DNA from: Dactylosporangium siamense
Lineage (GTDB): Bacteria; Actinomycetota; Actinomycetes; Mycobacteriales; Micromonosporaceae
Direction: 5' to 3'
Length of the DNA stretch: 64,000 nucleotides
NCBI RefSeq assembly: GCF_016862795.1
Contig: NZ_BONQ01000044.1
Span: 1 to 64,000 of the forward strand
The notes beneath the pieces are model-generated. The model searched no databases and was not told where the DNA came from. It saw nothing but the letters and a program-made list of their open reading frames with translations. Each line of letters starts with the position of its first letter. Within the stretch, counting starts at the first letter, position 1. Both the position numbers and the translations under genes were made by a program. Of this stretch, positions 38,633-47,053 are shown one piece after another.

Positions 38633-39610
38633 TTGTCCACAGGCACGAACTCGTGCTGGCGCACCGGCCGGGACGGTCCCACCCTCGACAAGGTGCGTGC
38701 AGAGGAACAGGCCGGTGTCATCACCCGCGGCCAAGCGGTCGCGGAAGGCATCTCCGCGGACCAGATCCGCAGGCGGCTGCGAACGGGCCGGTGGCAGCGG
38801 GCCTTCGCCGGGGTGTACTACACCTTCTCCGGCAAGCCGACCCGCCCCGCGGTGCTGTGGGCGGCGCTGCTGACCGCGGGCCCGGATGCCGTGCTGAGCC
38901 ATCAGACGGCCGCGGAGCTCATCGGCCTGATCGACCGGCCGGAACCACCGATCCACGTCAGCGTGCCATGGCAACGGCATGTCAGGCCGATCGAAGGCGT
39001 CTGGACGCACCGCCGTCACCGCACGCCCACCGAAGCATCGGCGCGGGACCCGGCCCGCACCGGTGTGGAGGACACCGTTGTGGACCTGACCCAGGCCGCG
39101 AAGGACGTCGACGCGGCGGTCGCCTGGATCGCGCGGGCGTGCAACCGGAGGTTGACGACACCGGACCGGCTCCGCATGGCGTTCTCCGCCCGCGAGCGGC
39201 TGCGCTGGCGGGAGGCGCTGACTGCCGCCGTCGCCGATGTCGCGGCCGGCTGCCACTCGGTGCTGGAGCTGCGTTACCTGCGCGACGTCGAGCGGCCGCA
39301 CGGGCTGCCGCCGGGCACCCGGCAGCGCAGGCGGCAGGACCGGGGCGCGACGACGTACAGCGACGTGGAGTATGAGCCGTTCGGCCTCGTCGTCGAGCTC
39401 GACGGCAGGGCGGTGCACGAGGACCCCGGCCACGACCGGCTCCGTGACCACGTCAGCGCCGTGCGGGGACGGATCACGCTGCGGTTCGGCTGGGCAGATG
39501 TGCACCGGCGCCCGTGCGTGAGCGCCGCCGCGGTCGCCGTCCTCCTCCGCCGCGCCGGCTGGCCCTCGTCGCCGACGCGCTGCGGACCGAAGTGCCGACT
39601 ACCTGGTTGA
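38633..39610 (+). CDS. AbiEi-type winged-helix plus DUF559-like nuclease-fold protein, solitary
   Basis: A 325-residue protein. The N-terminal segment (VITRGQAVAEGISADQIRRR, then GRWQRAFAGVYY) is the AbiEi antitoxin-type winged helix. The C-terminal part, YEPFGLVVELDGRAVHEDPG and LRFGWADVHRRP, resembles the DUF559/Vsr-like PD-(D/E)XK fold with possible acidic residues. Such proteins are common in actinobacteria, usually without an AbiEii partner, and their role is unknown. The start is uncertain: TTG at 38633 or GTG at 38693. A perfect inverted repeat overlaps its stop. Confidence 0.7.
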   Translation: MSTGTNSCWRTGRDGPTLDKVRAEEQAGVITRGQAVAEGISADQIRRRLRTGRWQRAFAGVYYTFSGKPTRPAVLWAALLTAGPDAVLSHQTAAELIGLIDRPEPPIHVSVPWQRHVRPIEGVWTHRRHRTPTEASARDPARTGVEDTVVDLTQAAKDVDAAVAWIARACNRRLTTPDRLRMAFSARERLRWREALTAAVADVAAGCHSVLELRYLRDVERPHGLPPGTRQRRRQDRGATTYSDVEYEPFGLVVELDGRAVHEDPGHDRLRDHVSAVRGRITLRFGWADVHRRPCVSAAAVAVLLRRAGWPSSPTRCGPKCRLPG

Positions 39611-39648
39611 TTACTGGCCGCGGGCGACCACCGATCAACCAGGTAGTC
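39597..39648. repeat. 15-bp-arm inverted repeat overlapping the AbiEi-like stop
   Basis: GACTACCTGGTTGAT and ATCAACCAGGTAGTC are perfect arms around a 22-base GC-rich loop. The left arm contains the last codons and the TGA of the gene. It may be a terminator, although there is no T-run, or a member of a dispersed repeat family. Confidence 0.7.
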
Positions 39649-39719
39649 GAGGTCGCTCCGCTGTCGGCGAACACCGCGGGGTGGGACGGGGACGGTGGGG
39701 CGGCGGTATCGTCAGGGTG

Positions 39720-39797
39720 GGCAGTGCGCCTGCCTGAGCCACGACACGGTCGCCCACGCCGGCCGTGACCCGAGGCCAAGAGGCTCAGACTCAGCGC
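39720..39797 (+). ncRNA. Candidate structured leader RNA, copy A
   Basis: It starts 13 bases after the first base of a -10-like TATCGT (39707). P1 is GGCAG-TGCGC-CTGCC (39720-39734). P2 joins GCCACG (39738-39743) with CGAGGC (39771-39776) with one A-A mismatch. P3 is an 8-bp stem (CACGGTCG / CGGCCGTG, one G-U) capped by CCCACGC (39753-39759). The 3' part CAAGAGGCTC-A-GACTCAGCGC follows, and its final GCGC can pair with GCGC in the P1 loop. The 344-codon gene begins 73 bases later, behind a further CGGCGGA/TCCGCCG hairpin. Copy B is at 43998-44073. Confidence 0.65.
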
Positions 39798-39870
39798 GGC
39801 GGTGCAGGCTGCCCGGCGGAGTTCCGCCGTCCGATCGGTGCGGGCGTGGGTCGACGCCGGAGGTCTCGTG

Positions 39871-40905
39871 ATGGCAGACGAAGCGGACAACCAGGACCCT
39901 CACCGCGCCGCGGAACCCGACAAGCAGGAGCCCCAACCCGACGGCCAGGCGCCCGGCCCCGCCGCGGAGGAGTCCGGCGGCGGGCAGGTCGGTTCGGGTG
40001 GACGGGCGCGGCGCGACCGGAAGCGCCGGCGCGCGATCAGGGCACACGCCGCGCAGGCCGGCATCGCCTACTCGGTCGCCGCCCGCCAGCTCGCCGGAGC
40101 CGGCGTCGGACCGGGTGAGAGCTTCGCGAGCCTCGGCCGGACCGTGTACCCGTCCGGCGTGCCGGGCCGGTGGACCATCATCGGCCGGGAGCTGCGACCC
40201 GCCGCGGTGAAGCTCCACGACACCCGCCGCGCCGCACGCCTCGCGGGTGGACGGGCCGCACACCTGGTGGAGCGGTTCCCCGCGGGTGAGAGCCACGCGG
40301 GTCCCTGCTACGCCGGTGATGGGCTCGAAGACCTCCTCGCCATGCTGTACCTGGTAGTGGTGCGGGAGGCGCCCGGGCTGGTCCCGGCCGCGATGGACCT
40401 CGCCTGGACCGCGGAGCTCGGGGAGGAGACGGCCGTCGACATGGAGTGCGCGGAGGTCGACCGGGCCGCCCGGCTGGTCCTCGACGACGGGGTCGCCGAG
40501 CTGTGGGGGCGGGTCGAGGACGCGTTGCGGGCGGGCCAGGACAACGCGAGCCCCGCGGTGCGGCACGACGCGGACCGGCTGACACTGGTCTGCCGCACGT
40601 TCACGATGCCGGTCGAGGGTGCTGACGGTGAGCCGTACGTGCTGCGCGCCCCCTGGGACGGCGCGGGTCAGGTGCTCGACGCGCTCCTCGTCGTCGCCGA
40701 CGACGGTCACGCCCCGGGGACCAGGATCCGGCTCGCGGGGTCACCGTCGACCGGCACGATCGTCGGCGCGGCCTGGGGTGCGGTGGGGCCACCGCGGCGA
40801 TACGACGTCCGCCTCGACACCGACCCCGGGACCCGCTCGATGCGCCCCGACGACCTCGTCGTCCTGCCCGGCCAGGAGTCCGACGCCGCAGCCCTCCAGG
40901 TCTGA
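39871..40905 (+). CDS. Protein of unknown function (344 aa) behind structured leader A
   Basis: The first 60 residues are acidic, Pro/Gln/Gly-rich and probably disordered. A basic patch RRDRKRRRAIRAHAAQAG runs into IAYSVAARQLAGAG (about residues 68-81), a short motif I associate with many actinobacterial proteins of unknown role. The rest is a folded alpha/beta domain with ERFPAGESHAGPCYAGDGLE and MLYLVVVREAPGLVPAAMDL. There is no signal peptide or catalytic motif I can name. GGAGG lies 7 bases before the ATG. Its expression is probably controlled through the conserved leader, shared with the ClpC paralogue at 44130. Confidence 0.6.
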   Translation: MADEADNQDPHRAAEPDKQEPQPDGQAPGPAAEESGGGQVGSGGRARRDRKRRRAIRAHAAQAGIAYSVAARQLAGAGVGPGESFASLGRTVYPSGVPGRWTIIGRELRPAAVKLHDTRRAARLAGGRAAHLVERFPAGESHAGPCYAGDGLEDLLAMLYLVVVREAPGLVPAAMDLAWTAELGEETAVDMECAEVDRAARLVLDDGVAELWGRVEDALRAGQDNASPAVRHDADRLTLVCRTFTMPVEGADGEPYVLRAPWDGAGQVLDALLVVADDGHAPGTRIRLAGSPSTGTIVGAAWGAVGPPRRYDVRLDTDPGTRSMRPDDLVVLPGQESDAAALQV

Positions 40906-40964
40906 CCGGACCGACCGGCGCGCGACAGGCACAACGCCGCCAGACCAACCTCGCTGACCATCGT

Positions 40965-41024
40965 CTCGTGATCAAAGCCGCGGACCGGTCGCTCCGACGA
41001 CCGGCACACGGCTTCGATCACGAG
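40965..41024. repeat. Long nested inverted repeat after the 344-aa gene
   Basis: CTCGTGATC-A-AAGCC pairs with GGCTT-C-GATCACGAG (14 of 15), enclosing an inner CCGGTCG/CGACCGG stem. It lies between two convergent genes and may end transcription from the left; its right end runs straight into the 41021 direct repeats. Confidence 0.6.
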
Positions 41025-41230
41025 CAGGAGCCGGCCCGAGACCGGGTCACGCCCGGTGAGGAGGCGGGCAGGCGACACACGGCACCCGGCGCGACACACG
41101 AGCAGGCCCCGCGACCGGTCACGCCCGGTGAGGAGGCGGGCAGGCGACGCGCGGCGCGCGGCGCGACACACGAGCAGGCCCCGCGACTGGTCATGCCTCG
41201 GCGAGGAGGCGGGCGATCGGCAGGCGGCGC
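41021..41230. repeat. Three direct repeats, the last inside the end of the FtsX-like gene
   Basis: Copies begin CGAGCAGG at 41021, 41099 and 41171 (units of 78 and 72 bp) and share GGTGAGGAGGCGGGCAGGCG and CGGCGCGACACACGAGCAGG. The third copy diverges and merges into the last codons of the minus-strand permease gene (stop at 41191). The first two therefore look like duplicates of the gene end plus downstream DNA. No spacer-like unique sequence is present. Confidence 0.75.
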
Positions 41231-43911
41231 AGGGCACGCAGCGGGATCGTGGCCGCCGCGACGGTGACGAGCAGGCCGGCCACCGCGGCGCCGGCGGCCG
41301 CGAGCCAGACCGGGCCGGGCAGCGCCCCGCCGAGGGCGTAGGCCAGGCCGAGGCTGATCCCGGTGCCGAGGAGCGCGCCGACCGTCCCGAGCGCGACGGC
41401 CTCGTAGCCGGCGAGTCGCACGAGCAGGTGGTCGCCCCAGCCGCTGGCGCCGAGGAGGGCGAACTCGCCGGCCCGTTCGCGGATGCCGCGGTACAGCACG
41501 TCGGCGACCGCGGCCGCGCCGAGCAGGATCGTGAGCACGGCGGCGAGGTAGTCGGTGCCGCGGACCTGGACGGTGACCGCGTCGCCGAGGACGGTGCCGC
41601 TGACCGTGCCGCGGAAGCCGATGGTGAGCACGGCGAGGAACGTGAGCGCGGCGACGCCGATGGCGAGGCTGAGCACGCCGACCAGGGTGCGGCCGGGGGT
41701 GCGCAGCAGGTTCGTCCAGGCGAGGCCGGCGATCCTGCGCGGGGTGCGGGCCCGCCGGACCGTGCTGACCGCCGGCCGGACCGCGGCGACCGGGTCGGTG
41801 CGGTTGGCCCGCCAGGCGGGTTGCAGCGCGGCGAGGACGCTGAGCAGCAGCGCGGCCGGCACGGCGACGGCCGCGGCGGTCCATTGCAGGGTGATCCCGA
41901 GCGCCGGGGCGGCCGCGAGGGCGATCACGGTCCCGGCCAGGCCGGCGGACAGGCCGAGGGCCAGGGCCTCGGTCAGGACCAGGCCGAACAGCCGGCGGCC
42001 GGGCCAGCCGAGGCAGGCCAGGACGGCGAGCTCCGTGTGCCGGGCGCGCAGCGCGGCACCGGTGGCGTTGGCGACGGCGAGGACGCAGGCGACGAGGACC
42101 AGCCCGGCGAGCAGGAGGCTCTTGCGGTCGATCGCGGAGACGACCACGGTCGCGACGCCGGTGCGCAGCCACGGCTGGTCGACCGTCAGCGCGGGACGGC
42201 CGTGGACGCCGGCGGGCACGGCCAGGTCGGCGGGCGCGACGGACGAGCCGACGGTCAGGTCGACCCGCAGGCCGGTCGCCTGCTGGATGCGCTCGGCGAC
42301 GGCCCGGACCCGCTCCTGCGACAGCTTGTCCATGCCGACGTCGCCGCTGACCCGCACCCGCACCGTGTTGATCGGCGCCTCGGCGAAGCCCGGCGACGCG
42401 GCCGCGGGCGGCGGTGCGTACGGCGGCTGGCGCAGCGCCGTCATCGCCGACAGGCTGGTGAGCAGCGTCGGCCGCGCCGCCGCGGGGCCGCCGATGTTGC
42501 CGCCGGGCAGCAGGGTCCGGTTGCCGAGGGCGGTGCGGGACGCGGCGTCGGCGCCGGTGAGGGCGGGGTCGCCGGTCAGCGAGGCCGGCAGCGTGGCCAG
42601 GGGCGGGCCGGCGTCGAGCTTCGCCGGGTCGAACGTGCCGATGCCCTGCAGCCTGACCGGCGGCACGGAGCCGGGGCCGGTGTATTCGGCGCCGACCCGG
42701 GGCAGGGCGCGGACGTGCGGATCGGTCAGCTCCAGGGGCAGCGGGTTGTACCAGACGCCGTTGTCGGCGGAGCCGCCCCAGTCGCCGGTCGCCGGTTGGG
42801 CCGCGCCGGCCGCGCCGGGCAGCCAGTACTGGCCGACCAGGGTCCGTCGCCGCGCCCAGTCGGGCGACCCGTCCGATGCGGGTGCGGAGAGGTCGGCGAG
42901 CAGCTGTCGGTAGACGTCGGAGACGTCCACGGTGCGTTCGTCGACGGTACCGCCGCGATCAGCCTCGAAGACGTCGAGCAGGTTGTCCAGGCGCACCCCG
43001 GCCGCACCCGAAGCGGCGGAACCGTCGGAGAGCCGGTCGATGCGCAGCTGCAACTGCCGGTCCACGGCGGGGGTCGTCGAGGCGAGGACGGGCACCTGGC
43101 CGGGGGTGGCGGGGCGGGTGAGGGCGGTGGTGTCGAGGCCGTTGAGGCGGGCCTCCTGCGCGGGGTCCACGGCGGCCATGACCATCGGCAGGCTGAACGC
43201 CACGTACACCTCGGCCCGTTGGGGCTGCTCGACGGTGGAGCGGGGATTGCTGGACCAGCAGGCCAGGTCCTTGCGGTGCTTCGGGTCGAGCGGGTCGGTC
43301 ATGCCGATCGTGCGAGCGAGCGCCTCGCAGACCTCGGTGCGGGAGCCGTCGGCGCCGATCCGCCAGATGTGCTCGCGTTCGGGGATCTCGTCGCCGGTGT
43401 ACATGCGGCCCTGCTCCCACGGCTCGCCGGGCTGGAGCTCCAGCTCGTCGCCGGTGGCCCAGAGGTAGACGGCGCCGTCGGTGGCGCTGGTCAGGCCGCG
43501 GTCGGAGAGCCAGGTCGGCAGGACCCGCAGCGCCTGCTGCGGCAGGCCGGGGCGCAGCTGCCCGGTGAGGTCGACGGGCAGGCGCACGGTCTGCATGAAC
43601 GTGCCGACGGGAGCGAGCGGCGCGGCGACGTCGACGCCCGGCAGGGCCTGAATGTCGTGCCACTGCTGCAGGGTGATGCCGCCGTATCGGGTGCCGACCT
43701 GGTCGAACCCGATCTGCCCGGGGCCGGCGTCCGCGGGTCGCACGAGGATGTCGTACAGCGGGCGGAAGTTCGCCTGCACGGTGCCGGTCGCCCGCACCTG
43801 CGCGCCGCGGGCGGCGGACAGCAGCAGCGAGAACCCGGCGACCGCGATCGCGACGGCCAGCAGCGTGGCGACGAACCGCCCCCGCTGATGGCGTAGCTGT
43901 GCAAGGACCAT
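41191..43911 (-). CDS. FtsX-like ABC transporter permease, large, without adjacent ATPase
   Basis: A 906-residue membrane protein of the MacB/FtsX permease type. It has an N-terminal span (about residues 12-34), a very long extracytoplasmic domain (about 35-590), then spans near 607-630, 650-700 and 750-890. The C-terminal FtsX block is RERAGEFALLGASGWGDHLL, and a similar block, RARHTELAVLACLGWPGRRL, is in the middle, so it holds two FtsX modules. Such permeases export lipids, peptides or act mechanically with an ATPase; none is next to it. It is divergent from the ClpC paralogue across the structured leader B. Confidence 0.85.
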   Translation of the reverse strand: MVLAQLRHQRGRFVATLLAVAIAVAGFSLLLSAARGAQVRATGTVQANFRPLYDILVRPADAGPGQIGFDQVGTRYGGITLQQWHDIQALPGVDVAAPLAPVGTFMQTVRLPVDLTGQLRPGLPQQALRVLPTWLSDRGLTSATDGAVYLWATGDELELQPGEPWEQGRMYTGDEIPEREHIWRIGADGSRTEVCEALARTIGMTDPLDPKHRKDLACWSSNPRSTVEQPQRAEVYVAFSLPMVMAAVDPAQEARLNGLDTTALTRPATPGQVPVLASTTPAVDRQLQLRIDRLSDGSAASGAAGVRLDNLLDVFEADRGGTVDERTVDVSDVYRQLLADLSAPASDGSPDWARRRTLVGQYWLPGAAGAAQPATGDWGGSADNGVWYNPLPLELTDPHVRALPRVGAEYTGPGSVPPVRLQGIGTFDPAKLDAGPPLATLPASLTGDPALTGADAASRTALGNRTLLPGGNIGGPAAARPTLLTSLSAMTALRQPPYAPPPAAASPGFAEAPINTVRVRVSGDVGMDKLSQERVRAVAERIQQATGLRVDLTVGSSVAPADLAVPAGVHGRPALTVDQPWLRTGVATVVVSAIDRKSLLLAGLVLVACVLAVANATGAALRARHTELAVLACLGWPGRRLFGLVLTEALALGLSAGLAGTVIALAAAPALGITLQWTAAAVAVPAALLLSVLAALQPAWRANRTDPVAAVRPAVSTVRRARTPRRIAGLAWTNLLRTPGRTLVGVLSLAIGVAALTFLAVLTIGFRGTVSGTVLGDAVTVQVRGTDYLAAVLTILLGAAAVADVLYRGIRERAGEFALLGASGWGDHLLVRLAGYEAVALGTVGALLGTGISLGLAYALGGALPGPVWLAAAGAAVAGLLVTVAAATIPLRALRRLPIARLLAEA

Positions 43912-43997
43912 CGATCTCTCCCCCCGTCAGAGAGCGCTCTCCGGCCAGCTTGCCGCTTGTCTCGACCGGCTGTCAACGCCTCGGCTATGGTTGATAC

Positions 43998-44073
43998 GGC
44001 AGCGCGCCTGCCCGTGCCGCGGATCGACGGAGCCCACGCCTCCGCCGGCGGCCAAGAGGCTCCGACTCAGCGC
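43998..44073 (+). ncRNA. Candidate structured leader RNA, copy B
   Basis: It begins 12 bases after the first base of a -10-like TATGGT (43986). P1 is GGCAG-CGCGC-CTGCC (43998-44012). P2 joins GCCGC (44016-44020) with GCGGC (44048-44052). P3 is CGGAG/CTCCG (44028-44032 with 44040-44044) capped by CCCACGC, the same loop as copy A on an unrelated stem. The 3' part CAAGAGGCTC-C-GACTCAGCGC matches copy A at all positions but one, and its GCGC can pair with the P1 loop. GCATCCG/CGGATGC forms a hairpin directly after, and the clpC-like ATG is 57 bases downstream. Confidence 0.65.
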
Positions 44074-44129
44074 ATCCGTTCCGTGCGGATGCCGGGTGCG
44101 TGGGGCCCCGCCGAAAAGGCGTGATCGTC

Positions 44130-46388
44130 ATGTTCGAGCGGTTCACCGACCGGGCCAAACGCGCCGTCGTGCTGGCGCAGGAGGAAGCCCGGATCCTCAA
44201 CCACAACTCCATCGGCACCGAGCACCTGCTGCTGGGCCTCATCCAGGAGGGCGACGGCGCGGCGGCCAGGAGCATCGACGCCATCGGCGTGTCCGTCGAG
44301 GACGTGCGGCGGCAGGTCGAGGAGATCATCGGCCTGGGTTCGCAGGCGCCGGGTGCGCACATCCCGTTCACACCGCGGGCCAAGAAGGTCCTCGAGCTCG
44401 CGCTGCGCGAGGCGTTGCAGCTCGGGCACAACTACATCGGCACCGAGCACATCCTGCTCGGCCTCGTCCGGGAGGGTGAGGGCGTCGCGGCGCAGGTCCT
44501 GATCCGCCTCGGCGCCGACCTCAACCGGCTGCGCGCCCAGGTGATCCAGCTGCTGTCCGGCCACCCGTCCGCCCCGGTGCCCGACGCCACGTCGGTCCCC
44601 TCCTCCACCGTGCTCGACCAGTTCGGGGTGAACCTCACCGCGGCCGCCCGCGACGGGCTGCTCGACCCGGTGATCGGGCGGACCGCCGAGGTGGAGCGGG
44701 TCATCCGGGTGCTGTCCCGGCGGCGCAAGAACAGCCCGGTGCTGACCGGCGCGCCGGGCGTCGGCAAGACCGCCGTGGTGGAGGGCCTCGCGCAGCGCAT
44801 CGTCGCCGGTGACGTGCCCGAATCACTCAAAGGGCGGCAGCTGTACACCCTGGACCTGGGCGCTCTCGTGGCCGGCTCGCGGTACCGGGGCGATTTTGAG
44901 GAACGGCTGAAGAAGGTCACCAAGGAGGTCCGCGGGCGCGGCGACATCATCCTGTTCATCGACGAGATCCACAACCTGGTCGGGGCGGGCGCGGCCGAGG
45001 GCGCGATCGACGCGGCGTCGCTGCTCAAGCCGCTGCTGGCGCGGGGTGAGCTGCGGACCATCGGGGCGACGACGGACGAGGAGTACCGGCGGTACATCAG
45101 CAAGGACGGGGCGCTCGACCGGCGCTTCCAGCCGGTGCCGGTCCCCGAGCCGACCGCGGAGGACACGGTGCTGATCCTGCACGGGTTGCGGGAGCGGTAC
45201 GCGTCGCATCACGGAGTCACGTACACCGACGCGGCGCTGCGGGCGGCGGCGCTGCTGGCCGACCGGTACATCGCGGACCGGCACCTGCCGGACAAGGCGA
45301 TCGACCTGCTCGACGAGGCGGGCACGGCCGGCGCCGCGGTCGTCGGCCCGGACGAGATCGCGGCGGTGCTGTCCACGTGGACCGGCATTCCCGTACACCG
45401 GCTGACCGAGCAGGAAAGCGCCCGGCTGCTGCGGATGGAGCAGACCCTGCACGAGGACCTGGTCGGGCAGGACCTCGCGGTGGCGGCGGTGTCCCGCGCG
45501 ATCCGCCGGACCCGGGCCGGGCTGAAGGACCCGCGCCGCCCCGCCGGGTCGTTCATCTTCGCCGGGCCGTCCGGCGTCGGGAAGTCGTCCCTGGCCAAGG
45601 CCCTGGCGGGGTTCCTGTTCGGCACCTCCGACGCGCTGATCCAGCTGGACATGTCGGAGTTCCACGACCGGGCGACCGTGTCGCGGCTGGTCGGCGCGCC
45701 GCCCGGCTACGTCGGCTACGACGACGGCGGCCAGCTGACCGAGCAGGTGCGCCGCCGGCCGTTCTCGGTGGTGCTCTTCGACGAGGTGGAGAAGGCGCAC
45801 CCGGACGTCTTCAACGCGTTGCTGCAGATCCTGGAGGACGGCCGGCTCACCGACGGGCAGGGCCGCGTCGTGGACTTCAAGCACACGGTGCTCATCCTCA
45901 CGACCAACCTCGGCACCCGCGACCTGCAGCTGCAGGCGGGCTTCCAGTCCTCGGCGGTCCCGCAGTACGAGCGGATGCGCCAGAAGGTCGACGACGAGCT
46001 CAAGCGGCACTTCCGGCCGGAGTTCCTGAACCGGATCGACGACACGGTCGTCTTCCACCAGCTCGGCCCCGTCGAGGTCGCCGGCATCGTGGACCGGATC
46101 CTGCTGGACGTGGCGTCGCGGCTGGCGCTGCGCGACATCGGCCTGGTCGTGACGCCGGCGGCCCGGCAGCTGCTGGCCGAACGCGGCCACGACCCGGTGC
46201 TCGGCGCCAGGCCACTGCGGCGCACCGTGCAGCGGGAGGTCGAGGACCCGCTGTCATCGCAGATCCTGCTGGGTTCGCTGCGGGCCGGGGACACGGTGAC
46301 CATCGACCGCGGTGAGGAGAGTCTCACGTTCACCACGCCCTCTCGCGTCACACCCTCTCGCGTACCGCTTGAGCAAGTGCTTAAATAG
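44130..46388 (+). CDS. ClpC-type AAA+ unfoldase paralogue lacking the middle (UVR) domain
   Basis: A 752-residue Clp/Hsp100 ATPase. Two Clp N repeats (1-145), NBD1 with Walker [16 protein letters not shown] (about 208) and Walker [14 protein letters not shown]2 with [15 protein letters not shown] and [13 protein letters not shown]. After NBD1, [13 protein letters not shown] runs almost directly into [13 protein letters not shown], so the 60-70-residue middle domain of ClpC is missing. The ClpP-docking loop, normally (I/L/V)GF, reads QAGFQSS. It may unfold or disaggregate proteins with altered ClpP dependence. The ATG at 44130 matches ClpC starts. No clpP or mcsA/B is near. A TetR operator overlaps its stop. 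Confidence 0.88.
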   Translation: MFERFTDRAKRAVVLAQEEARILNHNSIGTEHLLLGLIQEGDGAAARSIDAIGVSVEDVRRQVEEIIGLGSQAPGAHIPFTPRAKKVLELALREALQLGHNYIGTEHILLGLVREGEGVAAQVLIRLGADLNRLRAQVIQLLSGHPSAPVPDATSVPSSTVLDQFGVNLTAAARDGLLDPVIGRTAEVERVIRVLSRRRKNSPVLTGAPGVGKTAVVEGLAQRIVAGDVPESLKGRQLYTLDLGALVAGSRYRGDFEERLKKVTKEVRGRGDIILFIDEIHNLVGAGAAEGAIDAASLLKPLLARGELRTIGATTDEEYRRYISKDGALDRRFQPVPVPEPTAEDTVLILHGLRERYASHHGVTYTDAALRAAALLADRYIADRHLPDKAIDLLDEAGTAGAAVVGPDEIAAVLSTWTGIPVHRLTEQESARLLRMEQTLHEDLVGQDLAVAAVSRAIRRTRAGLKDPRRPAGSFIFAGPSGVGKSSLAKALAGFLFGTSDALIQLDMSEFHDRATVSRLVGAPPGYVGYDDGGQLTEQVRRRPFSVVLFDEVEKAHPDVFNALLQILEDGRLTDGQGRVVDFKHTVLILTTNLGTRDLQLQAGFQSSAVPQYERMRQKVDDELKRHFRPEFLNRIDDTVVFHQLGPVEVAGIVDRILLDVASRLALRDIGLVVTPAARQLLAERGHDPVLGARPLRRTVQREVEDPLSSQILLGSLRAGDTVTIDRGEESLTFTTPSRVTPSRVPLEQVLK
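46369..46384. promoter_or_regulatory. TetR-type operator 1
   Basis: TTGAGCAAGTGCTTAA is an imperfect dyad at the very end of the clpC-like coding region. It shares the TTGAGC..TGCT.AA pattern with operator 2, whose centre is 26 bp away. Confidence 0.65.
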
Positions 46389-46394
46389 CTCCCG

Positions 46395-46410
46395 TTGAGC
46401 GACTGCTCAA
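46395..46410. promoter_or_regulatory. TetR-type operator 2
   Basis: TTGAGC-GACT-GCTCAA is a perfect 6-bp-arm dyad, 14 bp before the GTG of the TetR gene. TetR regulators typically bind two such sites over their own promoter. Confidence 0.7.
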
Positions 46411-46423
46411 ACGACGGGGGTGA

Positions 46424-47053
46424 GTGGTGGCCGACACGAAGGAGCGCCTGGTCGACGGGGCGATCAAGGTCCTCGGCAGCGAGGGCCTCGCCGGGGCGTC
46501 CGCGAGGGCGATCGCCGCGGCGGCCGGCGTCAACCAGGCGCTCGTCTTCTACCACTTCGGGACCGTGGACCAGCTGCTCTCGGTCGCCTGCCGGCAGGCG
46601 ACCGAGCGGCGGGTCGCGCTGTACCGTTCCCGCTTCGAGGCCGTGCAGAGCATCGGCGAGCTCCTCGACGTCGGCCGGCAGCTGCAGCGGACCGAGCGGG
46701 CCGAGGGCAACCTCGCGATCCTGGCCCAGCTGCTGGCCGGCGCGCAGACCGACGAGCGGCTCGCCCCGGCCGTCGCGGCCGGGCTCGAGCTGTGGATCAC
46801 GGAGATCGAGTCGGTCCTCGGCCGGCTCACCACCACCTCGCCCGTCGCGGACCTCGTCGACGTGCCGGGACTGGCCAGGGTCGTCGCTTCCACGTTCATC
46901 GGGATGGAGCTGTACGGCGGCGTCGACCCCACCGGAGCGTCCGCGGCGGTCACGGCGCTGGAGCGGCTCGCCGTGCTGGTCGAGGTCGTGGACGGCCTCG
47001 GACCGGTCGCCCGCCGCGCCCTGCGCTCCACGCTGCGGCGGTCCTCCCGATGA
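46424..47053 (+). CDS. TetR-family transcriptional regulator
   Basis: A 209-residue regulator with an N-terminal helix-turn-helix (GLAGASARAIAAAAGVNQAL then VFYHFGTVDQLL, residues 24-55) and a C-terminal ligand domain. Two matching dyads, TTGAGC..TGCT.AA, lie directly upstream and are its likely operators. The GTG at 46424 is used; GTG at 46427 is equally possible. Its stop overlaps the DoxX-like gene as ATGA, so it heads an operon of DoxX-like, DUF3419, DUF2071, methyltransferase and membrane proteins, which it probably represses until a lipophilic ligand appears. Confidence 0.88.
   Translation: MVADTKERLVDGAIKVLGSEGLAGASARAIAAAAGVNQALVFYHFGTVDQLLSVACRQATERRVALYRSRFEAVQSIGELLDVGRQLQRTERAEGNLAILAQLLAGAQTDERLAPAVAAGLELWITEIESVLGRLTTTSPVADLVDVPGLARVVASTFIGMELYGGVDPTGASAAVTALERLAVLVEVVDGLGPVARRALRSTLRRSSR

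Noticed and set aside
39649-39870. A small gene in the region of leader A
   Set aside because: Open frames there have no ribosome binding site or normal codon pattern, and the same block precedes the clpC-like gene with changes that fit RNA pairing, not codons.
41021-41230. CRISPR-like array
   Set aside because: Repeat units are adjacent and 72-78 bp long, with no unique spacers of constant length and no cas genes; one copy merges into a coding end.
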